Positions 1 to 9,409 of a stretch of 64,000 bases of DNA are shown one piece after another. The position numbers were made by a program, and so were the translations under genes. Below the pieces are notes generated by a model. That model did no database searches, had not been told where the DNA came from, and saw only the letters and a program-made list of their open reading frames with translations. Source of the DNA: Protea cynaroides (taxonomy: Eukaryota; Streptophyta; Magnoliopsida; Proteales; Proteaceae); the NCBI GenBank assembly GCA_028583415.1, contig CM053267.1, forward strand, positions 45,186,834-45,250,833, given 5' to 3'. Position 1 is the first letter of the stretch; the number at the start of each line of letters is the position of its first letter.

Positions 1-251
1 CAATGAATGGTTAAGATTTGTACAAATGTTACACATCCAACGGTTGGGAACATTCTAGTATAGAGGTCTAGAATACTCCCACCTCCTTAGAAAAATCTAG
101 AGAAAGTCTATAAAAGTGTGGAGGTTTCTAGAGAACCCCACTTAAGCCCAAGTGTAGAGAATGTGTAGAGAATTCTAGAATATGGGTCAACCCATCAACC
201 CATGTGCCAATCCTTGGGCCATGTAGACGGAGCGGGTCGCGGGTCGTGACA
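1..251 (-). repeat. partial 3' LTR of the minus-strand chromovirus
   Basis: On the minus strand the LTR begins TGTCACGACCC directly after a purine tract. The outer end lies beyond base 1, so length and target duplication cannot be read. A TATAAAAG string near 109-116 is on the plus strand and is not taken as this LTR's promoter. Confidence 0.7.
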
Positions 252-262
252 TTCTCCCCCAC
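252..262 (-). other. polypurine tract of the minus-strand chromovirus
   Basis: Minus strand reads GTGGGGGAGAA immediately before the TGTCACG start of the LTR. This is the expected plus-strand DNA primer site and fixes the LTR boundary at 251. Confidence 0.75.
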
Positions 263-1675
263 CTAAGTTGGCGACAACCTCGTCGCATTTTCCTCATGAA
301 ACTTCTGTATCATGTCTTGGAACTGCCAAAGGGCATCTGATGGTTCTCAGCTTGTCTCGCTCTCTGGTAGTCCCTTCCATTTAACTAAGTACTCCCTACA
401 AGGAGGAACGCCTCGTCTTCGTATAAGTCTATCAGCCATTATGCATTCAACCTCCTTCTCATAGGAAGTAACCACACCCGTTGGTGCTCGAGTTGAAGTC
501 TCACGGCTTGGGTCTTCCATGTCTTCATGATAAGGTTTTAACATACTTGCATGGAAAACCGGATGAATTTTGAGTTTGGGAGGGAGCTTTACCTCATAGG
601 ATACCTTGCCCACCTTCCTTAGAATCTCAAACGGCCCTTCATACCGGCGAACCAACCCTTTGTGCACTGACCTTAGGGACTTAAACTGTTGTGACACGAG
701 GTTTACTAGTACCAAGTTACCCACCATTAGGTGTTCTGGTCGCCTGTCCTTGTCGACCCATTTCTTCATCTTCTTAGTGGCTTTGTCTAGGTAAGACTTG
801 GCCACGTCCATCTTTTCGTGCCACTCCTTCGCAACCTTGAACGCCGAAGGGCTCCTCCTTGTGTATTCTATCATAAGTGTATGTGACGTCAAAGGTTGTT
901 GTCCAGTGGCTACTTCGAACAGGCTTTGGTTTGTTGTCTCACTCTTTTGAAGGTTGTAGGAGAACTGAGCCACATCAATCAGCTTGACCCAGTCTTTTTA
1001 GTTGGCACTCACAAAGTGCCTCAAGTATATCTCCAACAAGTTGTTGACTCGTTCGGTCTGCCCATCAGTTTGTGGATGGAAGCTTGTAGAAAAGTGGAGA
1101 GTCGAACCCAACAACTTGAACAGCTCCGTCCAGAACTTGCCCATGAAGCGAGGGTCTCGATTGCTAATGATCGTGTGTGGCACACCCCAATACTTCACTA
1201 TGTTCTTAAGGAACAACCTTGTTGCCTCCTTTGCGGTACAGTTTCTAGGAGCTGCCACAAATGTGGCATACTTAGAGAATCTGTCAACAACCACCATTAT
1301 ATAGCCGCATCCTTCCGACGTAGGTAGTGCGCTGATGAAGTCCATAGATACGCTCTCCCATGGCCTTTCCGGTGTGGGTAGTGGTTCTAACAATCCTCTT
1401 GGTTGTTGTTGCTCCACCTTGTCTTGTTGACATACAAGACAGGTCCTCACGTAGGCTTCTATGTCGTCCCGCATCTGAGGCCAGTAATAGGCTACTTCTA
1501 GTAATGCTCGTGTGCGCTGCTGTCCCGGGTGACCAGCCCACTTTGTGTCATGGCACTCACGGATAAGGTTATGTCGTAGGTTATTCCATTTAGGAACATA
1601 GAGTCTTCTCTTCTTGGCGTAGAGCAAGCCGTCCTTCTCCCAAAAGCGTCGCGTCTTACCTTCCCGCGCGAGGTT
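263..1675 (-). pseudogene. chromovirus integrase plus chromodomain, broken by stops
   Basis: Minus-strand reading in one frame. About 1627-1430 is the HHCC zinc-binding region (CHDTKWAGHPG then CLVCQQDK). The catalytic core follows with MDF as first Asp, then SNRDPRF where most relatives have SDRDPRF, so the second catalytic Asp reads Asn (codon AAT). The Glu is present in GQTERVN. A stop at about 995 splits core from C-terminus. The C-terminal part has the YEGPFEI and FHASMLKP integrase motifs, then a chromodomain-like EYLVKWKGLPE. A TGA near 347 stands where a Trp is expected, and the frame then runs on to a natural stop at 263. An inactive relic; family assignment is firm, lineage is not. 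Confidence 0.85.
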
Positions 1676-2038
1676 TGTAAGACCCGTGTCAAACTAACCC
1701 GGTCTTACCACCTTGAACCAGGTTTACCCATCATGGTCGAGTCAATGGACCAAGGGCGTGAAGGAGAGCGAGATCCCAAGTATCAAATCGACCCAAAAAC
1801 ACTTAAAATAGAGCAAGGGTCGCATACCCAGCTAAACAGGGTCGACCCTCTCAAATTAGAAACTCAGACCCTGAAAAATGGACAGAGGGTCGGACAGTGT
1901 CAGACCACAGGGTCGACGGGATCATCGACCCTCTAATCGACCCTCACTTACTACCGAGTCTGAAATTAGGAAATTTCCTAATTTTCGATTGGGATTCTTT
2001 CCAAATCTCAATGGGACTATTATAGGACATTCCTACTC

Positions 2039-2047
2039 TATTTAAAG
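2039..2047 (+). promoter_or_regulatory. TATA-like box of element A LTR
   Basis: TATTTAAAG lies at the end of the U3-like part, about 25-35 bp upstream of a pyrimidine-rich ACTTTCACTCATTTCACA stretch that could hold the start site. The same motif is at 12072-12080 in LTR B, and the sister-family LTR has TATAAATA (21036-21043) at the equivalent place. Confidence 0.6.
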
Positions 2048-2194
2048 GACGTCCCTAAGCCACTTTCACTCATTTCACAACCCTAATTGAATTGAGAGAA
2101 GGAGAGAAGAAGGAAAAGAGGAAGAAAAGAGGCAAGGAAGAAGACTTAGCAAAAAGGAGAGAAGAATTTCCAGAGAAAAGTAATCTTCTCAGGT

Positions 2195-3576
2195 ATGGAT
2201 ACTAATTCCATGAGTTTCTACAGACCTTAGATTAGATATGGTTGAGTGTAGGATTTCGGAGAAACCCAAACCATCCATCCATGGTTAGGTTGTCATGGAA
2301 AAACCTAGGATAATGCATGAAAGTCATCTAGAATGATGAATCATGGTTTCTGGAACGAATGTTTAATGGAATGTGGAAAAAAGCCATAGGACCCCAAACA
2401 TGAAGAATGAACTAAAAACTGGAAATTGGACCTGATTGCACAGAGGGTCGCACACAGGGTCGATAGACCCATCGACCCTATGCACCCTGACCATCGACCC
2501 TCAGCATTCGGGAAGTTCAGACAGAGGACAGGGTCGATAGACCCATCGACCCTATGCATTCTGAGCATCGACCCTCTGATCGACCCTTAGTTAACAACAT
2601 GGTTTTTAAATTGGAGATTAATTCTAATTAAATTCTATCGACTTTGTTAGGTTTTCTAGCATTATAATAACACTGTAGAGGTGATTCTAAAGCTTGAAAA
2701 ATATCTATTAGCAAGCTAAGGTGAGGAACCTTAACCCCAAACTAAATTGGTTAATAATAAACTATTTTCTATTTCTTGAGTCCTATGCTATGTTTGATTC
2801 TATGCGAATATGTTTGTAATGTGCATACAGCATGCCATCCAATATTTCTATTACTTGTTCATGCATATTTACTTTATTGTTTATAACATGATGATGATGA
2901 TGATAGGAATAGGCATGTGCTTGTATGTGTGTGGTTGATGTGCTTGATGCGAGCGAGTATCAGGGGAGATGTGATGAGAACGTCAATAAACGTTAACCTT
3001 TGGCGGGTCTCAGCACTTTAGCTCTATCTCTAACTCAAGTCTTGTGCATTGGCATCGTCGTATCGCCATTACTTTAGCAGAACTATTATGTCGTAGAGTA
3101 TAGGGGAGGTGGTCTCGGTCCTTGTAGTCTCTCGACTCTACCGGGGGCCTTAGCTCTATCTCTATGGACATTCTAAGGGACTCTTGGGGTGAGGCCTTGG
3201 ATACCTTGTTTGGCATTAGGATTGGTTAGTTGCGAGCCCCGGTTGCGGCCCTTGCCAACAGGGGCTTACGTGTTGGTATGGCACTATATAGCAATAAACG
3301 TAACCTTTGTTATATATTGTTCATGGTTGGGTGCATGTGAGTTGACGATAAACGTGATCTTCGGGAAACGTCACACACTCGTGTATAGAGGCGGAGTCAA
3401 TAAATGCGACCTTTGGCTACCTCAACCTTTCTATAGCATACTGCAAACTTTAAACCAGACCAAAGATATAAATTGACTTTTTGCATGCATATGTAATGTT
3501 GCATCGTTTTAGCTACTCACTGAGCCGTGTTGTGTGCTCACCCCTCGACGTCGAATATTTTTAGTTGATGATGCAG
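2195..3576 (+). other. possible intron in the LTR leader (element A)
   Basis: A donor-like CTCAG|GTATGG at 2194/2195 and acceptor-like TTTTTAG (ends 3564) or GATGATGCAG (ends 3576) bracket about 1.38 kb. The same pair occurs in LTR B and in the minus solo LTR; the sister LTR has CAACG|GTAAGT at 21186/21187 and TTGATGCAG ending at 22682. The first exon would be non-coding and the second would open with the conserved CECxxC frame. Splicing is inferred from signals only. Confidence 0.4.
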
Positions 3577-3698
3577 GTTACACAGTTGAAGACTATATGA
3601 ATGCTTCTACGTACGGGACTGTAGCAACAATGGAAGCTGGAGCTGAAGATGATACACACGACTCCTCTTGCGAGTGCAACTCGTGTGTATTTGACTAG
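3564..3698 (+). CDS. LTR-embedded small conserved ORF with CECxxC tail (A)
   Basis: A 44-codon acidic frame beginning VDDAGYTVEDYMNA and ending SCECNSCVFD, then TAG. It lies in the 3' quarter of the LTR, just after TTTTTAG. Homologous frames lie at the same LTR place at 13460-13594, 19269-19403 (minus) and 22673-22804. Against the sister-family copy about 14 codons differ silently and invariant positions include the three Cys. No ATG is common to all copies, so it may be an exon or use another start. The Cys pattern could bind a metal; no known family is recognised. Function unknown. Confidence 0.55.
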   Translation, partial: VDDAGYTVEDYMNASTYGTVATMEAGAEDDTHDSSCECNSCVFD

Positions 3699-3989
3699 AT
3701 ATTTTCATAGGTTTCTTTATTGGATTTATAAGACATGTATTTGGTACTTAATTATTTATGTCTCAGTTGAGAACAGAATAATTTGCTATTAAATTAATGA
3801 TATCATCTTAGTTGCTCAGTTCATTTTATTATAGATTTTCCGCTATTGTGTATTACTCTGATTATGATTATGGATGGGTGAAAGTTTGGATAAAACGGGG
3901 ATAGCCTATTTGAGATCCTAGTTGAACCGTTGGTTATTTAACGGTTCATCACACCATTCTGAACAGTGCGGAATTGGGGTGTGACAACT

Positions 3990-4001
3990 TGGTATCAGAG
4001 C
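3990..4001 (+). other. primer binding site, initiator tRNA-Met (element A)
   Basis: TGGTATCAGAGC, complementary to the 3' end of plant initiator tRNA-Met, lies three bases after the LTR end CA at 3986. It marks the start of minus-strand DNA synthesis and the sense direction of element A. Confidence 0.92.
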
Positions 4002-4267
4002 ATCTCAGGCCTTGCCCGTCGAACTGACACACATTCAAGACCATTGTGAACTGAGATAGGATAAATTAAAAGCTTTAATACCAACACATTGTAAGCACAA
4101 GTGATGATTGAGACCAAATTTAAAAAGAGAATAATGCATCTATTAAAGGGAAAACAAGTTACATACAATGAGTGAGAAAACAAAACGTATATACATAACT
4201 AAAGCAGAGTACAGTCCACAACCCGGACCGTTACTCTGTAGTACAAGAAATAAAAATAAAAGTACAA

Positions 4268-5572
4268 TCAGAAAGCTGGAGGCGAAGGAGGAGGCGGTGC
4301 CTCACGGTCTCTGTCGTAGTCCTCAGCGTAGACTCTAGTCAACCAGGCTATCTGAGTCTAGGTCGTCTGTAGACTAGCTGTGAGACCGGCTATCCTCTGA
4401 TCAGTTGCACGCTGCACCTCTAGGAGCTCTCCCATCCGAGCGTCTGATGCGTGCTGAGCAGCCAACAGCTCATCCATCCTCAAATCAGATCTGCGCTGAG
4501 CATCCCTGAGCTCACGCAATATCTCCATCATATCAGAAGGTGGATGAGAAGGACCAGTCTCAGGTACAGAATCCGCCGCATGCGAAGTACCAACTCCATC
4601 CGCCTGTGTGGGTGATGGCGGGGGTATCGCGTCGACGTCCATGTACATACGATCATCATCGTCGACGGGATCCACCTGAGCTCTAGCAGCAGCAGCAGCA
4701 GCCTCAGCATCAGCCACCTCAACCCGAGTGTGAGGGCGCACCATCGCGTTCCTCTCATCATCGCTAACCTGAGCATCTCAAAGTCCCATCTTGCATATAG
4801 CCTCCCAATCTAGAGGCGATGAGAAGGTCTTCTCCTGAATCCTCTCATCAACCAAGTCCACCCCCAGACGGGTCAGTAGCACTGTAATCATGCGTCCATA
4901 TGGTAGATTTCCCCTATGACCGGACAATGTAGCACTGATCATCGTCCGCATGATGATGTAGGGAAGACAAACGGGCTGATGAGTGCATATACTGTAGATC
5001 AAAACTCGGGTCAGCCGAGACACCCTCTCATAATGCCCACTCGCGGGATCAGGTTATCTTTGAATGATCCTATGGAACACCCGTGGAGCCGGACGCAAGT
5101 AGCACGCCCTCATCCGCCGATCGGGCTGTAGTAACCGACTATCAATCTCGGCCCGCAACCACGTCTCGATAAAATCGTGCTCACCAGGTGCACAGTACAC
5201 CATAGGACCGTCATATGGAATGCCCAACTGGTCGGCCAGCTGCCGATAATCAAAAGAAATCTGCACCCCCTTGACGTAGCTAGTAATGCGCAACTCCTGA
5301 CCAAGCTCCACATCGTTGTGGTTTCCCACAATCTGAAGGTTGCAATAAAATTGGCGCACTAACTCTGGACGGGTGCACGCATCGTATGTGATGACAGGGA
5401 GCCACCCCATATCACCAAAAGCTCTCTCTACGTTGAACAAGGCTAGCTCAGCCAAGTTCACCATGCGACCCCCTTCAACCTTCTTACGGGCATAATCGAC
5501 ATACTGTGCCTCGGCTTCATTGGAGCGGAAGCGAAGCGGATCACGAACCCTGGGTACTTTGGTACGAACCAT
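4268..5572 (-). pseudogene. antisense gene between primer site and gag (A)
   Basis: Minus-strand frame of 435 codons, opposite to gag-pol. The first 172 residues are open: an N-terminal DPLRFRSNEAEAQY motif, then LVRQFYCNL, VKGVQISFDYRQL and LRPAPRVF, a pattern I associate with the 'putative plant transposon protein' family (Pfam PF20167); that needs a search. A TAA at 5054 ends this part; homology continues with RTMISATLSGHRGNLPYGRM, then a stop near 4778, a Pro/Asp-rich linker, a coiled-coil-like repeat (RMDELLAAQ, RMGELLEVQ) and a Pro-rich end after a further stop at 4358. The match to element B is largely silent at codon level. Antisense genes in Tat-lineage elements usually lie 3' of pol, not here. 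Confidence 0.75.
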
Positions 5573-6454
5573 AGTATCTGCAGATAAGAAAGAAAAAGGA
5601 AAACAAGGAGTTAATAGGATAAAAATTTAAAAATCGGGCATTATAACAAAGTAAGTTGGTCAAAAGCCTCACTTTTCACCCATACAAGTGGGCAGGAGGA
5701 CTTGCGTAAGTTCCAACACATCACACAACAGTTAAACAGAAGGAAATGGTAACTGACAAGGTCCAATTTGAAGGAATTGCAAGAAATCAAAAAATTTCGA
5801 CAAATTAGGGCAAAAAGAGAAAATTTTAAGTTTCTCGATAACCAACCGATGAAACTCAAAAATTTTTGAGGGCTTTTGTTCCTCAAGACACTAACAACAA
5901 AAGCCCCCAATAAAAATCAAATTTTTACGATTGGAAAAAGTTTAATTTGAAAAATACAAGTTAAATGAGCAAAAACCTAGAAATAAAAACCTAAAAAAAC
6001 AGGTAAAGTTGGGAAAGTATACCTGTAGAGGTGATGTGGATGTCGAAACTCGGACTAAAAATGATCCACAACAGTGAAGTAGCACTGTAGCAACTCGGAG
6101 AGAAGAGACGAGTCGAAACGGGAGGGAAATAATAGAAAATGACCCAAAATCGGACTTTAAAAATCTGATTTTTGGTCGGAGGGTCGGACAACTCGACCGG
6201 GGGCCATCGACCCTCGATCGACCCTCTAATCGACCCTCCGCTCTCGGAAATCGACAGAAACTACGGAGGTCGGACATTAAGGGTCCGACATACCATCGAC
6301 CCTCACCATCGACCCCCGTATTAAAAGACAGTATTTTTTTTTAAAAATGAGCTCGAATTGGAATTGATTAATGGTTAACGTGCCTACATGACATATACAT
6401 GATTTCTCACCTATTTTGATGATTTTTAGGCACCACCAAACATCAAAAAGAATT
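5573..6454 (+). other. element A leader between antisense gene and gag
   Basis: AT-rich non-coding leader (about 5580-6150), then a cluster of TCGACCCT/AGGGTCGG motifs at 6173-6325 like those in the LTR, then a short AT-rich run to the gag ATG at 6455. It could carry the antisense gene's promoter and the packaging signal; neither is demonstrated. Confidence 0.6.
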
Positions 6455-7632
6455 ATGTCTGGGCGTAGAGTTACCCGACAGACCCGAAACACAGTCCCAC
6501 CACCACCACCGGCGGATGAGACTAGTCAAGAGAACAATTATGCACAGGGTAATCCCGAACCGGCAAACCCTACAAATTTGCCACCACCACCACCAGAGCT
6601 AACAACAGTGGTGATGAATCCGGCACAACAACTACAAGCAAATGCAACACGCACAAGCTCAAATGCAAGGTTGCAAGAGTTATGTTTCAAGCCACTCAGG
6701 CTGCAACCATGCACACTGGGCAAGCTAGTGCAGCACCAGTGGGTAATCACCCAGCTCAACAGACACCTCAACAACCGGCTGCACCAATTCCAGTGCAAGT
6801 CCTAGAAGCAGCCCAAGGGAACTATCAGTATCCACACTATATGTTTGGGGCAAACCCCCAAAACCAACTGGATCACTCCCGACTAGTAGAGAGATTTCTG
6901 AAGATGAAACCTAAGGAATTCAACGGTAAACCGTTTATTGGTGGAAATCCACAAAAACATACTTATTGACCAGACATGCCCTACTGACATGGGCTATATA
7001 TAAAGAAGCATTCTTCGAGAAATATTTCCCACGAAGCTTCAGAGACTCAATGGAGAAAGAGTTCCTGAGTTTGTACCAGGGGACAGATGACCGTAGACGC
7101 ATATCAACAGCGCTACGAAGAACTGTTTTTCTTCGCACCGGCGAGTATGCAAGAAGAAGATACAAAAACCCGTTGGTTCGTCGCGGGACTAAGAGGAAGC
7201 ATAAGAGAAAATGTTCTGGGCTTAGAGAAGAAGATTTACAATGAAGCTGTCCAGATCGCTCGAGTAATTGAATCGAGCTAGAAGGACAGCTATTTCTCCC
7301 AGAACCGAGGAATCAAGAGACCAGCCGGAAACTCCTACAACAGAGGCAATAATAGGACGTATAAACCTTTTCGTCCTCAGAATTTTGCAACTGCACCAAA
7401 GTCTACTTCAGCAGCTCAACCACAGCCAAAGCCAAATTCTGAAGTCCCGAAGTGCTTTAACTGCAACCAACCAGGGCATATGGCAAGGGAATGCCCTAAG
7501 CCCAAGAAACAATTCCATCAGGGACGAGTATATGCTGTTACGTCCGAGGATGCGGCCGCATCGCCCGATGTGGTCACAGGTATGACCAAAACTTTTAAGA
7601 TTTTAATTACATTGATTGAGCATGTAGACTAA
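6455..7632 (+). pseudogene. gag: gag of element A (broken)
   Basis: Start ATG at 6455 (MSGRRVTRQTRN) matches the gag start of element B. A Pro/Gln-rich N-terminus leads to a capsid region (YMFGANPQNQLDHSRLVERF; later YQQRYEELFFFAP). Lesions relative to B: a frameshift near 6660-6680, a deletion of roughly 120 bp near 6930, and a frameshift near 7280. The nucleocapsid zinc knuckle CFNCNQPGHMAREC is intact at 7453-7494 (CX2CX4HX4C). If the 70-bp interval that follows stays in the RNA, the frame stops at 7630-7632; if removed, it runs into protease. Confidence 0.85.
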
Positions 7633-7649
7633 GTAAAAACGAATCACAG
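7580..7649 (+). other. 70-bp intron-like GT-AG interval between Gag and protease
   Basis: The interval starts GTATGACC and ends AATCACAG. Both boundaries carry the 10-bp direct repeat TCACAGGTAT. Unspliced, the frame from the zinc knuckle stops at 7630; with 7580-7649 removed, zinc knuckle and protease (DSGATHSF at 7691) are in the same frame, reading DVVTGIVPING across the joint. It may be an intron controlling the Gag to Gag-Pol ratio, or a small insertion with a duplicated target. Element B ends before this point, so no second copy is available. Confidence 0.5.
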
Positions 7650-9400
7650 GTATCGTACCTATCAATGGCATACCCGCCAGAGTACTCTTTGATTCAGGAG
7701 CTACTCATTCATTTATATCTGTGTCGTTTGGAAATAAGACCAATTTTCCCATCAAAACATTAGACTACAAATTACTTGAATGGTCACCGATGGGATTAGA
7801 AGTGGAATTAGAGAAAGGTTATGGACCATGTCCAGTTCTCATTGGAGACCAAACTTTGGATGCAACCTTGATACAACTTGAGATGACAGACTTTGACGTC
7901 ATCTTGGGAATGGACTGGTTAGCTCGGCATTCTGCAAATCTGTTATGCGCCGAAAAGAAGCTAACATTTAAAGATAAAGAAGGAGCAGAATTCAGTTTCT
8001 CGGGAACCAAACTTCCCAGGAGACGAAAGCTCATACTCTCAACATTTAAGGCTAAGAAGTTCCTTGAGAAAGGGGCGGTCGGATATCTAGTATCAGTGGT
8101 CGACCTAACCAAGGACGTGCCACGAATGGAAGATATTGATGTCGTGCGAAATTTTCCCGATGTATTTTCGAAGGAACTACCCGGATTACCACCTGACCGA
8201 GCTACAGAGTTTGTAATAGACCTTCTACCCGGAGCCGCACCCGTATCAAAAGCACCTTATAGGATGACTCCTACTGAACTGAAGGAATTAAAAGTGAAAT
8301 TACAAGAACTGCTGGAGAAGGGTTATATTAGACCCAATATATCTCCATGGGGAGCACCGGTGTTGTTCGTAAAGAAGAAGGATGGTAGCGTTCGATTATG
8401 TATCGACTATCGAGAGTTGAATAAACTGACCATCAACAAAAGTATTTTCAAAGATCGATCTTCGATCGGGCTATCATCAGCTGAAGATTAAAGAAGGTGG
8501 CATTCCGAAGACAGCTTTCAGGACAAGATACGGACATTATGAATGCTTAGTAATGCAATTCAGATTAACTAATGCACCGGCGACATTCATGGAACTTATG
8601 AACCGAGTTTTCCACGATATGCTGGATACGTCGGTTATAGTATTTATTGATGACATATTGGTATACTCCAAGGACAAGGAAACCCATGTTAAGAACCTAA
8701 ACGCAGCCCTACAGCGTTTAAGGAAAGAGAAGTTATACGCCAAATTTTCAAAGTGTGAGTTTTGGCTAAGTGAAGTTGCCTTTCTAGGCCATGTAGTATC
8801 CGCTGAAGGAATCAAAGTGGACCCCAGCAAAATCGAGGCTATTGTGAAGTGGGAAGCACCAAGGAGCGTTTCTAAATTAGAAGTTTTTCGGGTCTAGCTG
8901 GTTATTATCGGAGATTCGTGAGAAGACTATTCTCGGATTGCCGTATCTCTTACCCGGTCGACCAAGAAAGGAGAAAAATTTGTATGGACGGATAAGTGTG
9001 AAAAGAGTTTTCAAACACCGAAGACCGGATTGATATCCGCTCCGATTTTGACTATTCCGATCCCGTGACAGACATTTACCTTATATACCGATGCGTCGGG
9101 ATTGGGATTGGGATGTGTGCTTATGCAAGGAGAGCAAGTGATTACCTATGCCTCGAGACAATTGAAGGTACATGAGAAAAATTACCCCACTCATGATTTG
9201 GAGTTAGCGGCAGTAGTACATGCTGTCAAGATATGGAGACACTACCTATACGGAGAGAAATTCCAGATTAAGTCGGACCATAAAAGTTTTACTTATTTAT
9301 TTAATCAGAAGGAGTTGAATATGAGACAAAGAAGATGGCTGGAACTATTGAAAGACTATGATTGTGATATCCAGTATCATCCAGAAAAGCGAACGTAGTA
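7650..9400 (+). pseudogene. pol: protease, reverse transcriptase, RNase H of element A (broken)
   Basis: Aspartic protease motif DSGATHSFIS at 7691, then VILGMDWLARH. RT begins near 8130 (FPDVFSKELPGLPP; YRMTPTELKELK; LCIDYRELNKLTINK). About 50 bp are missing near 8437, which removes RT residues and shifts the frame; the next frame resumes at VFSKIDLRSGYHQ and holds the catalytic VFIDDILVYS box. A frameshift near 8885 ends RT; the next stretch is damaged. RNase H continues from about 9085 (YASRQLKVHEKNYPTHDLEL; KSDHKSFTYLF), and a one-base loss near 9390 separates it from integrase. Confidence 0.85.
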
Positions 9401-9409
9401 GCAGATGCA

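Larger units (their letters stand above)
1..1675 (-). mobile_element. Ty3/gypsy chromovirus, 3' part, truncated
   Basis: In minus-strand order this holds integrase, chromodomain, polypurine tract and the start of a 3' LTR that runs off the window. The upstream side is cut at 1675/1676 by the 5' LTR of element A, whose first bases TGTAAGACCC interrupt the open integrase frame. The rest of this element should lie beyond element A but is not in the window, so the A/B nest was later rearranged or truncated. The integrase differs clearly from that of element A, so this is another chromovirus lineage. Confidence 0.85.
1676..3986 (+). repeat. element A 5' LTR, 2311 bp
   Basis: Starts TGTAAGACCC and ends GGGTGTGACA, directly followed by the primer site. 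It contains two clusters of GGGTCGA/TCGACCC motifs (about 1786-1945 and 2448-2588), a TATA-like TATTTAAAG at 2039-2047, a purine-rich leader, a splice-donor-like AG|GTATGG at 2194/2195, a GATGATGAT run near 2890, repeated AATAAACGTTAACCTTTG-like and TTAGCTCTATCTCTA motifs (2985-3420), and a conserved small frame (3564-3698). The long 3' half after the TATA box suggests a very long R-U5. Confidence 0.92.

Noticed and set aside
1733..1936. 67-codon frame near the LTR start (also 11139-11342)
   Set aside because: Present only in the two near-identical LTRs of one element; no conservation in B or the sister LTR. It only reflects LTR identity.
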